This document shows, piece after piece, positions 41,181-53,636 of a stretch of DNA of 64,000 bases (position 1 is its first letter; each line of letters begins with the position of its first letter). Where the stretch lies: NCBI RefSeq assembly GCF_004359215.1, contig NC_090610.1, positions 13,745,419-13,809,418 on the forward strand. Direction: 5' to 3'. The notes beneath the pieces were generated by a model. That model saw only the letters and a program-made list of their open reading frames with translations, had not been told where the DNA came from and ran no database searches. Origin of the DNA: Bremia lactucae (taxonomy: Eukaryota > Oomycota > Peronosporomycetes > Peronosporales > Peronosporaceae). The translations under genes were made by a program, and so were the position numbers.

Positions 41181-41940
41181 TGTAATAAACAATAATTCTG
41201 AGCCCAACTCAGAAAAAGGGAAAGGGGGTCGGATGGCACGTAATCCGTCGAGTAACACTCGTTGTGATAACGATTCACTGAATGCTGAAAGCATTGTAGG
41301 TCGTATCATCAAGGGTGTAATATTCCTGAGGTAGGTGGAGTGGCACGTCTAAGTCCACCAAGTGTGGTTGGCCGAGATGGTATAATATTGAGTGACAGTA
41401 GTGACACTATTGGCGGTTCGCCAGGGTACTTTGGGTCAAACCCATCTAATGCACTCACTGGACAAGGAAGTTGAGTTACCTAACTCCTTGTCGGATGTCG
41501 GATTAGACACCAGCTCTGGTATAGAACCAATACAGGCTGAAAAATTTGGGATGTGAATGTCCCGGCCTTAAAGAGGCGTGCTGTCTCTACTCCAAGATAG
41601 GGGAGTCGCGAAGCGTCTATACCCTCACAAAGTGATACGAGCGAGCAATTGCGTACGCTTGTAAATGGTGTAACCGGTAGCATCGAGGATGAAGTTAGCC
41701 TTGCGGGATCCCTTCATTTACATGCTCTTTTAGAGCTAGAAGAAATGTCTATTGATGAGTGCGGCTGAGACCTAAAGACTGCCGACTTATTTGAGATGGT
41801 GGTCATTCGACCAACGTTTGAGTTAAACCCATCGTCACTTCTGAACGAAGCTGTCATGTAGGACACAAAAGCTGCGCTTAGTGCGCGTAGTGGATCATCG
41901 ATCCTTATAGATCCTACAGATCCATTCTATTCATTAGTTA
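41181..41940 (+). mobile_element. Protease-RT linker of gypsy A copy 2
   Basis: Aligns with 4010-4950 of copy 1 with a single 120-bp unit. Stops are scattered. No domain. Confidence 0.5.
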
Positions 41941-42780
41941 AGGAATTCCAAGATGTGATATGTATCAATCCACCATCTGTTTTACCCCCAGATAGAGGTG
42001 TCCGTCATGAAATTGACTTGGTTCTTGGAACCAAATACTGTGTCACAAAACAGTAGCCACTACCAAAGGCAAAGTCTGACGTCACTGACGATTTCTTCCG
42101 TGCTCTGGAATGGTACGAGAGAGCAAATCTCCCCATTCGACGCCGACATTTTTTGTGTCAAAAAGCCAAATGGTAAATGGCGCATTGTACATGCTTATAA
42201 TAAGCTTAATTCTGCCGCTATACCAGCACAAACTCTCATACCTAGAAAATATGTTCTCCAGAACCCTATGGCGGGATGTACAATGTACAGTGCACTTTAC
42301 TTTGTCAATGGTTATTACTTATTGCTCATGTGAGCTAGCAATATCCCGCTTACAGCTGTTAGCACCCAAGCAATTGGAGTGGTCGGTTATGCCACAAGGG
42401 CTTTCCAACGTCTTGGCAACATTTAATCGTCTAGTGACGCAACTGGTCCGCCCTCATCATTGTTTTGCACAGACTTTTGTCGAAATATTTGTCCACAGTC
42501 GTGCGGAACAGGGCCACACGGATGTGGAAAACCACATGGACTATTTGCGAGCAGTGTTCAAGTGTATGCGCGCAAATAAATTGTATGCCATGCATCTAAA
42601 TGCATTTTTGGCGCAGAACAAATTCCCTTCTTAGGGTGCTTCATTGGGAAGCGAGGCCTTAGAGCGGATCCCGCTAAGGTAAAAGCCATAGTAGATTGGC
42701 CGGTTCCAAAGTACCAAAAGGATTTGCGTAAGCGGTTGGGTCTCGCCAATTATTTTACCCAAATATAGCGTAAATTACGC
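41941..42780 (+). pseudogene. Reverse transcriptase of gypsy A copy 2
   Basis: VKKPNGKWRIVHAYNKLNSA, MYSALYFVNGYYLLLM, then MPQGLSNVLATFNRLVTQL and FVEIFVHSRAEQ. At the catalytic box FDDI has become FVEI, losing both Asp. LRAVFKCMRANKLYA follows. Inactive. Confidence 0.8.
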
Positions 42781-42784
42781 TGAT

Positions 42785-43270
42785 ATGGCTAGGCCATTAT
42801 CTAATCTCCTTAAAAAGGATACGACTTGGTGCTGGACTAGCGCAGAGCGTAATGATTTTCAAGCAGTTAAAGAAAGTCTTATCCTTGCCCCGATTCTGGC
42901 ACTGCCAAGTCCAAATCGGACTTTCAGAGTCGTTTGTGACGTATCGAATTTTGCCATTGGCAGCTGGGCATGAACGTGTAATTGCGTTCGAGTCTAGACA
43001 GCTTTAAGCCAGAAAAGAGCTACCCAGTTCATGACAAAGAGTTACTCGCAATGAAGTATGCTCTTGTCTAATTCAGAGATCATCTGCAAGGCTCTAAGCC
43101 GTTTGTGATATATACACATCTCGCGTCGTTTAGCACTGCGACTAAGTCGCCCCATCTCTAACAGAGAATGGCTCGATGGCTGTCCTTTTTGTCTTACCCA
43201 ACTTCGAGGTGAAGTAGAAGCCTGGCAAGCAGAATGCCTTGGCTGATGCGTTATCACGCAGGCCGGATTA
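42785..43270 (+). pseudogene. RNase H of gypsy A copy 2
   Basis: MARPLSNLLKKDTTWCWTSA and VVCDVSNFAIGSW (the catalytic Asp is kept); a stretch after it is deleted. Later blocks end QNALADALSRR near 43255. Confidence 0.75.
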
Positions 43271-44640
43271 TGAGCTCTCTCTTTTAACGACTATCATGTC
43301 GCCTATTGATGAATTAATACATTCGACTTACGCCCAGGATGAACAGTGTGTAGCTCTGTTACGAGCTCTATAGAGCACTGAATCGGAATTTAAATTGTCG
43401 GCATGTTTGCGTGCAAGATTACATCGATTTTCTATCGATAACGACCTATTGCTTTATTGCACGAACGCTGTGGATACTCCGCGCGTCGTTGTTCCTCTTG
43501 ATGAGGATTTAAAGTACAGGATCCTCTATGAAGCGCACGATACTGTCCTTGGTGGTCATCTCGGTAGGAAAAATACCTACGGCCCTGTAAGCCAGAATTA
43601 TTTGTGGCCCAAGCTTTACAAATGGGTCAGCACATACGTTCGGACATGCGAAACTTGCCAACGAGTTAAACCCTTGGCGCATGCTGCTGCGCCACTGACG
43701 AGCCTTCCCGTACCCATAGGTTGCTAGGAGTCCATTAGTATGGATTTCGTTTTCGGTCTACCAAAAGATTCAGCCAGTAACTCCGCATAGTGGTCTTTGT
43801 TGGCCGTTTGAGCAAAATGGCTCACTTAGCGGCCGTGCCTAATTCCATTGATGGAGAGGGTACAGCTAAGCTGTTTATCGATCGCGTGTTTCGACAACAT
43901 GGTTTGCCAGTGCCAATTGTCTCTGATCGGGATCCCCGTTTCCCGGGTAAATTCTGGAAATCAATTTTCCGAGTGCTTGGCACCAGATTGGATATGTCCA
44001 CTGCGGACCATCCGCAGACCGATGGTCAAACGGAACGTGTCAATCGCGACATTGAAGACGTTTTACGCAGTGTGTGTGCTCAGACACCAAAGCGCTAGAG
44101 CTTAATATTCCCGGTAGTGGAATTTGCGTTTATTAACGCTTTCTATACCTCTTCAGGCTACATTCCGTTCTATGTCAACGGTCTCACCCACCCACGCGTT
44201 CCATTAACGATACCACTGCGTGGCTCAGGAGTCAGGGGAAGAATTAGCCGATAGGCGTGCTGATATTAGCCCTGTTACCATTCGAAACAAGTAAGCGAGT
44301 TTCTCGCGACGCGATTAAGTGTCTTAAGACATGTACGTGACACGATGACTGATACCTAAGACAAACAAAAAGAACAATTAGATGTTAAAGGCAGAAGCTG
44401 TATGAATTCTTATGCGGTCGGACACCGAGTGTTATTAGACGCTACAGATCTACCTACCAACTTAATTTCCGCGGTCTTCAAGGCCCGCGCTTTATTGGAC
44501 CATTTACGGTCGTGGCCAAGAAAGGCCTAGCTTACACGCTAAACCTTCCTAGCAAGATGCGTACACACCCAGTGCTCTTCGTTGGCTTGCTTAAGCCATA
44601 TCGGGACCCTTCCCACGTGGACTTAAAGGCGCTTGCGCCG
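43271..44640 (+). pseudogene. Integrase of gypsy A copy 2
   Basis: A good N-terminal zinc region (AHDTVLGGHLGRK...CETCQRVKP, 43540-43675). In the core, FVGRLSKMAHL has Gly for the first catalytic Asp; IVSDRDPRFPGKFWKS and DHPQTDGQTERVNRDIEDVL keep the other two. The C-terminal FIGPFTVVAKKGLAYTLN block (about 44494) is good. Mutated in the core and frame-broken. Confidence 0.8.
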
Positions 44641-45030
44641 AGACAGGCGGTCGTGCCGCAGGTTGCTGCATCCTCACCAAATGTCTAGCTGGCCCTCTAA
44701 ACGAGGTTGCCGACGTTCCAGTATCAAAAGACGGTTTTATATTGCCTCAAAAGAGCTCTCACGAAGAAGTTGCACCTAGTGCTTTAGATCATCAAATGCT
44801 TCCGTCGAGATTTCGGCGCCCTTTCACGCTGCTTGATGCGCGAGGAATCTTCAGTTTCACGTAAAGAAACTTTCAAGGGACATCGTTGTAAGGACCAATA
44901 TTGGTATCTGGTGAAGTGGCTGGGGTACCCCTCTTCTGAAAACTCTTGGGAGCTCGAGGTACCTCTTCGGCAAGATTGCCCGTACGCCGTTGACGTTTTT
45001 GAGCGCCAAGCTCAGGGTCAACTTGCGTAA
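44641..45030 (+). pseudogene. Chromodomain region of gypsy A copy 2
   Basis: YWYLVKWLGYPSSENSWELE then VPLRQDCPYAVDVFERQAQG and TAA at 45030. This is the best-kept chromodomain in the window (aromatics of YLVKW and the SENSWE motif present). The antisense ORF is open across it. Confidence 0.8.
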
Positions 45031-45906
45031 AACGACGCTTTTCACAACTATAAGTGGGATTAGGTGGATTTATAGCCTCAATGCAGCTTCGATCCATGGT
45101 TGCACGGTCAACCGAAGCACTGAAATATTGGCTAGGCCTTTCTTCGTTTTGTGGTATAAATGCCGAACGTAACTGGCCTTTGGCCTTAAGCTTGGCGAAA
45201 TCGAAGCGAAGCTTTCGTTCCAAACGAACATTAGCTACATCCGCAGACTCTCGAATATTTCAAATATTGCAGAGGCGGCGAGCCTGATGGACCCAGGAAA
45301 ATTCGTTTTCACTCCTTATTTCGTTTGGAAACAAAACGAGTGGAATTCCACTCAAGGAGGTCACCGAAGCCCCACGGGCTTGATCACGCAGACGCGTCAG
45401 ATACTGACTTCCAGTGATTACCTATGACGTAAGGTATCGCTCATTAAGAGCGTTGCGAGCAGCGAGCTCCTCCGGCACCCTCGCCGTGGGACTGGAGATC
45501 CAGATGGCCAAGCTGTAACTCGCGATCTCTTTGCGACGCTCTTCCACACTAAGCGGAGTGGATTTGTATTCACTATCAGGTTTAGCTTTTGCTATCTCTG
45601 CAGCTCGACGATGAGCTTGTTCCTCTTTGAGGAACGCCCACTCTTCCGATTCATCGAGCGGATTCTAATAATATTAGACTCAGGGTCCTGTGTCCTGCTC
45701 AATGCAGTTAAGACATCAGCGGCACCACGTTCTCGGAACGGATTCAGGGCCCCCCGACGTTCATCCGGAGGAGAAGGCGTGTAAGAGCGACGCTCTTGCT
45801 CCTCATCCTCTGATAGAGTGTGACTTTCAAAGTGCACCATTCCCTCATCGTCGAGGAAGGTGCTAAGAGTCTGTGCCTCACGCTTAATTGTCATGGGACA
45901 AAGCAA
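44873..45906 (-). pseudogene. Antisense ORF of gypsy A copy 2
   Basis: N-terminus at 45906: TLSTFLDDEGMVHFESHTLS, RGALNPFRERGAADVLTALS, to 45592. Then frames give YLTRLRDQARGASVTSLSGI and FPNEIRSENEFS. The long C-terminal frame (45223-44873) has ERKLRFDFAKLKAKGQLRSA, PSQYFSASVDRATMDRS and PELGAQKRQRRTGNLAEEVP. About 300 residues in total if frames are followed. No known domain; a basic, nuclear-type composition at the end. Confidence 0.65.
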
Positions 45907-45934
45907 TGCAAAACCAAAAATGTTAGTTGTTTAT

Positions 45935-46515
45935 GTTGCAACCTTAAAGAGTGAGCTAAGTGATGTTTGTTGAGCTTGGGAAGAGGACTGGCTCTTTTGT
46001 GTTGTGTAATGGTCACCGTTGAGCATGCTGGTGCGATCCAAGTCGGTGTTAAGTCTCTCGTCACCATGAGTGTCACTACCGGAGGTGTCGTTGCCAGTGC
46101 CTGCAGGGTCGTTGACCCCACCGTGCGCGGTGTGCGACTGGCAACCTTGGCTGTCATTACTGTCTAAGCCTTTTTCTCTGCTGTTTCTATTGACGCTACC
46201 ATCGCCCGAGTCGCTACAATTGTCGGTCCCATTGCTGCAACGGCTGATATATTGTCGTCGCTGTCGTCATTGTCGCTAACTTAACCGCTGTTACTGCTGT
46301 TGCTGTTCCGGTCGTCCTTGTGATTAGACGTGGTGTCCTCGCCGTGAACGTCGTCAATCACGGCCCGCGGCTTGGAGCACTTAAGCACGATCGTGGTTGA
46401 TCACTGAGGTAACCGCTGCTACCTCTTTATCAGCTCGACCAGCTTCCTCGTCCTTGCCATCATTCGCGTCAGCGCTCTCTGCAAAGCTTTCCGCTGGGCT
46501 TATGCCCCCCGGATC
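45935..46515 (-). pseudogene. Ser/Asp/Asn-rich degraded coding sequence
   Basis: Reverse strand in three frames: ADANDGKDEEAGRADKEVAA (about 46460), EDTTSNHKDDRNSNSSNSG then TAA (about 46300), and GTGNDTSGSDTHGDERLNTD to QAQQTSLSSLFKVAT and a stop at 45938. Hydrophilic and unordered. Not recognised. The family B word TTCGACGCTGCATGTGCTTTTG lies beside it at 46527. Confidence 0.35.
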
Positions 46516-46945
46516 CGGTCTACCTTCGACGCTGCATGTGCTTTTGGACAGACGTCGGTATTTTTTTTAAATGTCGACAACTGCCAAAACACCGTTTTGA
46601 AGCACAAATGTTTAAATAAATCTAGTACCAGGCATGTCTTGCCTTCTGTCGATACTGCCCTAGACGTGGGTTTTGATGCTCTTTCACGTCCGCGATCGAT
46701 CTTCGTCTGAATCGCAATATTCTTTCGTACAGATGCAATTGTTTTTCAAATTTCGATCATTCGGAAGATGGCAAAAGAGTCAGTCAATGACAATTCAGTT
46801 CGCAGAGAGGAGCTTTGCGTTAAGCGAGCGATCGTGGCTTGGTCCAAGTTGGCCGAAAGAGTCACATGAGAAGAAGGCAGTGCGGACACCTGGTGTCGGG
46901 TGTTTCGGAGCTGGAAAATGGGAAGTGAGCTATTGTGGCTTGAGG
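46516..46945. other. Gypsy B scrap, then nothing recognised
   Basis: The first 60 bp match the repeated word in the gypsy B linker (14110-14210). The rest has one open stretch at 46673-46957 with no domain. Confidence 0.35.
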
Positions 46946-46948
46946 CGG

Positions 46949-48085
46949 TTAAAATAGAGGAGAAACCCCCACAAATTGCACATATCGTCTCTGACTTTTA
47001 ATATGATGAAATGGTGAGTCCGTGAGCGAACACGGATAGAATTCGGTCGAAAACTGACGTAGTCGCCAAATGTTGAGTGCGAGCACATTGACCGCAGTAT
47101 CTGACAAAGGCCAAGCTGCTCTGTGATGTCGTAAATCCTGCTCAATTAGAACCTTACATATGCCGCGAAGGTCGTGAATACCACCGCGAGTGCTGGAGTC
47201 ACAGGCAAGGGTTTTCGTCCGTCCGAACACCAACGGTTGTGGTTGCTCCAGAGCACGTGCATTGTTGAAGCTCAAAGAACGTGCCCTGCGTCGCGAACGA
47301 CATCGGTGTGCCCCCCCCGTTCGTCTCGCACGCGCAGCTCGGACGCCAACGATGTCGAGCCAGTCTGGCCTTGCGGCAAAGAGTGGCGAAACGACCGCGA
47401 TCACGTGACACCAGAGCTGTGAAGCAAGTAAACAATCAAAGAATAAGTGTTTCTCGGTCTCGATCGACTCGCAGTCGTCGCGTACACAGATGCGGATACC
47501 TAGACGGGACGCTTCCAAAACCCAGAAGCGCGAGCGAACTGGAAACAGCCGGAACACAAGGCGGAACTGCAAGTCTTCGAAGACCGAAAGAAAAATCTCG
47601 CGCAGGTTCTTGCTGTATTCTACAAAAGCCTTGATTCGGTTATCATCGACGCGTGTTGAGAAAACCTTCATTGGATTTGTTTTTTTATAGTTATGGTGTC
47701 CAAACGGTGGACAGAAGCGCTGACATCGGGATCGAAGGGATCAAATACTTTCGCGTGTCGCTTTTACACCCTAAGAACGGAAGCAGTCGCTGCAGGCTTG
47801 CGAACGACAAGCCTCGCATTAGATTTAATGCACCGAGTCGGTCCACGATCTGTATTGCTTCACGGTACAGCATGCGCAGCCACCGTATATGTACACAAGG
47901 TTCGACTTGCAAGTGCGTGAAGTCGATATGACTTCGCGAAAAGTCATAGTGATTCGTCCATGCCTCGCCCTCACAAAGTCACTGAGAGATCAAAGTCCGA
48001 GGAAAAGTGAGATTTGCAGCCGAAAACAGCGTTGTGGCTCGGATATTATGCCGAGACACCGCCCAGCACTTCGGCCCTCGTCCAC
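46949..48085 (-). pseudogene. LINE ORF2 C-terminus, reverse
   Basis: From 47912: WLRMLYREAIQIVDRLGALN, then a 240-residue open frame (47671-46949) with VFEDLQFRLVFRLFPVRSRF and an intact zinc finger ICVRDDCESIETEKHLFFDC (C-x4-C-x8-H-x4-C by eye). The finger is assumed to help bind element RNA. The RT core is missing. The upstream end touches the tRNA-Thr relic at 48091. Confidence 0.75.
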
Positions 48086-48090
48086 TATCT

Positions 48091-48162
48091 GCTTCAATAG
48101 CTCAGTAGTAGAGCACTTGCTTCGTAAGCGAAAGTTCGGTGGTTCAATCCCGTCTGGGGGCT
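48091..48162 (+). tRNA. tRNA-Thr(CGT)-like, diverged
   Basis: The anticodon arm TGCTTCGTAAGCG is kept, but the acceptor GCTTCAA does not pair with TGGGGGC, so it is probably dead. Array-type spacer follows. Confidence 0.5.
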
Positions 48163-48541
48163 GCTTCTTGACTTTCGAGCATCAATGCTTCAATTCTGAT
48201 TAATCTTTGATTGGAGGGTCGTAGAATTACTATTTTCGCCATATTCTTGCCGTCATCAATACGAGTAAATTGTACGATCATTACGCTATGATCTGGTTGC
48301 ATCGGAGAATACGACGCTGTACTTTTGTTAAGGCTCGGTACATACATTATGTCGATGTCATCTTGACAACACACGCAAGATGATGTAGGTACATTGCACC
48401 GCGCACGGGACACGATGCGTATATTAGAATCTTCGAAGTACCAACACCCGCCGCAGAATATTTATCGAGCAGCTTGCGTTATTTAATGCGCTATTCGTTT
48501 ATTCTTTTTATCCTTCGCTGCTTTTGTAAATGGATACCATA
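48163..48541 (+). repeat. Diverged array spacer
   Basis: Collinear with the Thr-Ser spacer at 26934-27290 (TTGATTGGAGGGTC, TTGACAACACACGCAAGATG, CTTCGCTGCTTTTGTA) with many substitutions, older than the arrays at 26198 and 60851. Confidence 0.7.
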
Positions 48542-48720
48542 TTCACTGGCAGGTGGTGTCGATTTTCCCGCAGCGGCCAACACAAAGTCCTGCTTAGGTT
48601 CACTTCTTCAGTCGCACAACCGTTGAATGGTATTTTCAGCTCCAATTACTATCAGGCTCTCCAAACGATAGAAGTCAAGCTCGAAATGAAAGACTTGACT
48701 ACGAACCATCAGTTTGGGTT

Positions 48721-49420
48721 TTGGCGTCAAAGGGTCCTGTGAATGCAAAGCAGCCCAACGCACTAAAGACATCGTCCGAGTCTGCATTCTTCTTCGAGAA
48801 GCACCACACGACAGTCAAGAAGGCATATAAGCCGTCACCGGTCCCAGCTGTAGCTGAGTCTATGCCAGACGACGAGAACACGGCCCTTCTCAGCATATTT
48901 CCTGACCGCGTTGCGGCTGCAGACGCCCAGGTCGACGGAGTGTGCACTCTTCTCGAAAAAGTGACAAATCCTGACAACATCACAAGGATGGCAGTCGCGT
49001 CACCTCTCGCTTTCAACAGTGCGCTGTCACTGAAAATGGAAGCGAGTGGCTAAGACGGCGCTAGACTTGCCCAGCTGCATGTCATAAACCGTGTGCTGTG
49101 TGCGACACAGCCTAATGAAGACACCACATTTTGCAAGAAGTGAACAATAATAATAGGGATGCAAGTCCCATCTAAGTGTGGTGACATCTTCAAAGTGTGT
49201 GCCAAATGGTAGACGTCGTCCAATTCCATCAAGTGGCTGTCTCGAGCGACCAAGGCGTTGGGCACATTTGAGCTCATGCTCATGTCCATAGCACCGACGA
49301 TCTTCTCCAACGATAACTGGATCCGGTATATCACTGGTGAACCAGTCGAGTGGATTCCAGTGCATCCCACGCCCCTAATTCATCCTAATATCCTCCTACT
49401 CCTCCTACGTTCTGAAATCT
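48721..49420 (+). pseudogene. ORF with three in-frame stops, possibly LINE ORF1
   Basis: One frame reads ASKGPVNAKQPNALKTSSES, KKAYKPSPVPAVAESMPDDE, NPDNITRMAVASPLAFNSAL to a TAA at 49051-49053. It continues in the same frame past TGA (about 49141) and TAG (about 49210): LAQLHVINRVLCATQPNEDT, IKWLSRATKALGTFELMLMS and SNDNWIRYITGEPVEWIPVH. There are no frameshifts, only stops, each one C-to-T step from a sense codon. No family recognised. The position before a LINE RT suggests ORF1. Confidence 0.45.
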
Positions 49421-49584
49421 AGGATTTCTACTTGCAGCAATGGAGAAAGGTGCAATGGCCCCCTTCTTAACGATTTGGAGACTCTCCAAAAGCTTGATGA
49501 TTTATATTCCTCTTCATCTTCGGTACTGCAACTTGAGGACGTTAATAGGATCGTTGTAATGATAGCGGGGGGTCTAGTCCCTCG

Positions 49585-52500
49585 TTGCTAGACACCGAGT
49601 GGGTTATCTCGACAAACCCTCACAATACTTCTCTCCGTTTCATGGAATACTGGGGGTCTAAGATGAGGGATCATAACAGCCCTCGTAGGCGATCTCCTCC
49701 ACCCGACGATTGTAAGCAGCGCAAGCATCGCAACTCAGTCACATGCTTTGTCACCGATATCGACGTACAATTCTGGACGCACCAATGACGCCATCATACC
49801 TTGCAAGTGCGATTAAGCACATGAAATCGTCGTCAGCACCCGGCATGGACGGTTAGTCTGCTGGCTTCGACCAGGTGGCTCCAATAGTGTTTGGCGGCTG
49901 CATACACATCGTCTTTGCCGATCGACTTAGATATGGCAAGCTGCTTTAATCTCAAACGAAGTTGGCAGTGGTGCTCTTACACAAGAAAGGGTCACGAGCT
50001 GAGCCTGGAAACTACCGACCCATCGCTCTAATGCAAGTCGATGTGAAGGTCCTGTCAAAATCTTTGACGTACAGGCTACAAAGTGTCACACCAAATTTTA
50101 TCCACTCAGAACAAAAAGGCTTTCTCAAAGGCCGTTCCATACACCACCACATTGCTTCCTCGCCGATCTGCAAGATCTCGTTACAAGTCGGGATGAAGAA
50201 GTGTATACACTTTTCCTGGACTTTGAAACGGCGTTTCATCGGGTCAATTGGCACTACATGTTCAGATTGCTCAAAGTAAATGGAGCTCGCGATATACACA
50301 GTGGATTCAGTTGCTGTACACCGTCACTCACGGCACTGCTAATCAACCAAAACATTCAGTCTGCACTATATTCAACATAAGTGGTAAATCAAGGCGATCG
50401 GCTATCTGCGCTTCTCTTCATCTTAAACATTGAGCCGTTTGGCAACCTGCTGAGGTCTCACGATGATGTCCGAACGCAAATCACACTATTACAAGCGCGT
50501 TCTTCGCGGATGACTCGACTCTTCTGGGTGGATCGATACCAAACTTGCAAGCCCATTTTGAGATTGTGGAGGAGTACTGCAAAGGCTCTGGTGCAACACT
50601 CAATATGTCCAAATCGATGCTGCTGGCATTGAACAGAAATCAAGACTGTCCTTTGCTTCTAGAGTACAAGTACTCAACCGCACGGAGACGGTAAATTACC
50701 TTGACATCCTGTTTGGGCAATCGTCGGTAGATGGCGCCCTCGTGCATCTTCTAAAGCAGCGCTTGTACGACTGCTTCAAGATGTGGTATCGTAGAGCGCG
50801 GACGCTTCATGGTCGACTCCTGGTAGCTCAAACGATAATCCTCTCTCGTTTAAGGCATCACACAGGACATGTGGCAATTCCGGCAACGGTAGTGAAGCGG
50901 TAGCAGTCGATGCTGTATCGGTTTGTGCTATGTCGTAAACATGATCGTGACGCCTCGCATGTCCAGCTCATACCAAGAAATTTTTGGTATTAACACCGCC
51001 GCGACGGTGATTTGGTAATCCTCAGTCTAACAGCAAATCATTAGCGACAGCAACTGCAGCTTCTCCTGCAGCTTACGAATGCTGCTATCTTGAAGGGAAT
51101 TCAGAATTCGACGTCAGCAGGTGCCGAGCTGCTGCACTTATTCCTTCCTCGCCCAGGTCGACGCGAAGCTTTAGACTTCCTCACAATCTCTCCGATACGT
51201 CACGGTAAATTAACAAAGTGGAGCCTAATTTTATTATGGTGGAAAGCACCATGGACAACGTGGTACAGAATCCGTTGGGAAGTAACGTGGCAAAACCTCC
51301 ACTCGAGGAACGCACCTGGTATGGTCTTTGTCAGCCGATCTTGTTTCACTCAGATACGACATTTCACTTCGAACAAACTCCAAGAGCCACCACCATCAGA
51401 GCACATCGACGGTGTCTTGGAATGGTGGTCGAGCCGCAACGAAGCCTTCGGCTTCATATTTCTTGGGTATTTGGTGTGCGATCGCTTGTGGACTCACCAA
51501 GCGTTGGGGATGCTTGGCCATCACAGGACGACTTCGTGCACACATATCTCGCTTCACGCTTTTGTCGGCGTCACTTGGCCTCCAGATGAAGTGCCTTAAA
51601 GTATTCTATTTAGAGGCTACACAAATCGTTCAGCGCCTTGAAGCAACATGGCTCATCCTTCAACCTCAGACTCTTCTGCGACCATGCATCCCCTACTTGA
51701 GCTCTAGACGCAACGAAAAGGTGTGCTTGATCCACTGATCCCGCGATCTGCACTTGTTCGTGTCGCATGAACATTACAGCCGCCGACAAAACCTCATCGG
51801 ATGACGATACACTCGCAGACGGCTGGTCGAGAGCAGATCAAAAAGTACTTGAAGTACATCAACTATCTGCGAACGATCCTGCTTCCCGTATTTGAAAACC
51901 TGCTATTTCGCCTCGCGTTCCGACTTCTTCCAGTACGCTCGCGGTTTTAGTTTCTAAAAGAGTCTTACCCACGCATTTGCAATTGCGTTCGTGCTAGATG
52001 CGAAGCGTTTGAGACTGAGCAGCACTTGATTTTTGGCTGTACGCTTGCGAGAGGGTTGTGGCTGCTGGCTTTCGATATGATGGCTCAATTTTATACTCTT
52101 CGGCCCGTCTGGCTGGACATCGCTCTCCAAGGACTATGAGTATCCGTCAGGAATGGAAAAGTGCGGAAGACGTCGTTGCTAACCTGTGGCACGTTCTCCA
52201 GGCGGTGACGCTTTTTTTTTTTCACTTCATCTGGTCCGACTAAATCCGATGCCTTTCCGATGGGCGCCAGCCGACTCCGACGCTTGCAGCACTGCATGTG
52301 GTGCTAATAATGTTTGCGGCGCATATCCGATTCTTACAGCGACGCTTGTACAAAATAGACCAGCTAAAAGTGCTACAAAATGCACTGCAGGGACTCCGTG
52401 TGCAACCACATTGTCGAGCTTTATGGACCATCATCGTAAAAATTACCAGTGTTCGCACACCGGGTTGAAGAACCTGTTGTTCGTTTGGATGAACATGGGC

Positions 52501-52680
52501 GGTATCTCGCCCAAACCAACTTACATATTTTGTCGGCCATCCCAACAACGGCGCAGCTGCTCCCAGCCTCGGGACCCACAGCCACCAATATTTGGCGCAT
52601 TCTTTGATCCTAAATGTCTGGGCTCAGCAACGTCGTTTTGAGCTGGACCGATTCCATGGCAATGATGCAGGCTGATGGGC
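49585..52680 (+). pseudogene. LINE ORF2, forward, RT to zinc finger
   Basis: SYLASAIKHMKSSSAPGMDG (about 49793), LLHKKGSRAEPGNYRPIALM and SEQKGFLKGRSIHHHI (to 50150), LDFETAFHRVNW, VNQGDRLSALLFILNIEP (about 50382) and FADDSTLLGGSIPNL (about 50491) are RT blocks of a non-LTR element. Then comes LDFLTISPIRHGKLTKW (51175), VFENLLFRLAFRLLPVRSRF, and the finger NCVRARCEAFETEQHLIFGC (about 51985). Many frame changes. The RT active-site FADD is still readable. The endonuclease is not found; the tail runs to about 52680. Confidence 0.8.
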
Positions 52681-53040
52681 TGCGAAAAATAAATGAAATT
52701 TTGATAATTTCGAAATAACGGGAAAATGCTACGACACGTACACGTGGCGACTGGCGCGGGGAGTGCGAGCACTACCTTCGTCCCCAACCTATTTGAAGAG
52801 GAACATGGGATCGCAGATGCACTGTCATCGTGCCTGAGGCGCGTACGGGTCCCAGCAGAGGCCGTGTCCGTCCGAAGGGTTGCTCGCGTTGACGCCATCC
52901 TGTCGATGTTCTTTTGCTTTTAAAAAGCAAAAGTAAAAAGAAAGCCCAAAAAACGCTTGCACAATCGGATATTTTCAGAACCATATCAGACAAAGCCAGG
53001 TAGATTGACTAGTCCACGTCTATAAAATTAATATAGACAA
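52681..53040. other. No gene seen
   Basis: Between the LINE tail and the array fragment. It may be LINE 3' sequence. A near-perfect GCTTTTAAAAAGC palindrome lies at about 52917-52929. Confidence 0.3.
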
Positions 53041-53314
53041 CTTTTAACGGAGCTATTCCCCCCCCCCCGCCCTGACTTGAAAGAATGTAATAGTTATAAA
53101 TTATCGGGTTTGCGATCGCTCCTGATGAATTCGTCGACCTGAGGTATCTCTTGTGGAGAGTATTTCCCCTGTGTTGTGGCTGTCCCTAGACCGTGTATCT
53201 ATGTTCTGTTTGTAATTTGGCAAACTTTTTTTATATACCCCTATAGCTCAGTTGAAAGACGGTCGTATATTTATCGTTAACACAACCTATGCCTACTCGG
53301 CTTTGACAAAAATT

Positions 53315-53590
53315 GTGCCACCTCGGCCGGCCACACTCGGTGGACTTAAACGTGCCACTCAACGTATATCAGGGATATTACACCCTTGATGACTCGGCCT
53401 TAGGCCAACAACAATGCTTTCAGCATTCAACGAATCGTTAGTATAATGAGTATCACTCGACGGAGTACGTGCCGTTCCACTTCTTTTTTCTGAGTCACGG
53501 TCAGCAGTGATGATTTTAACATTGGAGTTTATTAACATAAACATTCCAATGTGTTTTCTACAACCCATTCTTTTTAATCTTACTTTTCGC
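53315..53590 (-). mobile_element. Gypsy A linker fragment inside the array unit
   Basis: Reverse complement of copy 1 at about 4010-4260 (GGCCGAGTCATCAAGGGTG... region, ACATTGGAATGT...). No LTR is attached, so it is a captured piece, not an insertion by transposition. Confidence 0.65.
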
Positions 53591-53636
53591 TCAGTTTTTT
53601 TTATCTCTGATTTAATTCTAGCCATAGGGCTTATCT

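Noticed and set aside
53050..53061. C12 run as a sequencing error only
   Set aside because: It may be an error, but the surrounding order still clearly identifies the tRNA-Trp 5' end, so the call does not depend on it.
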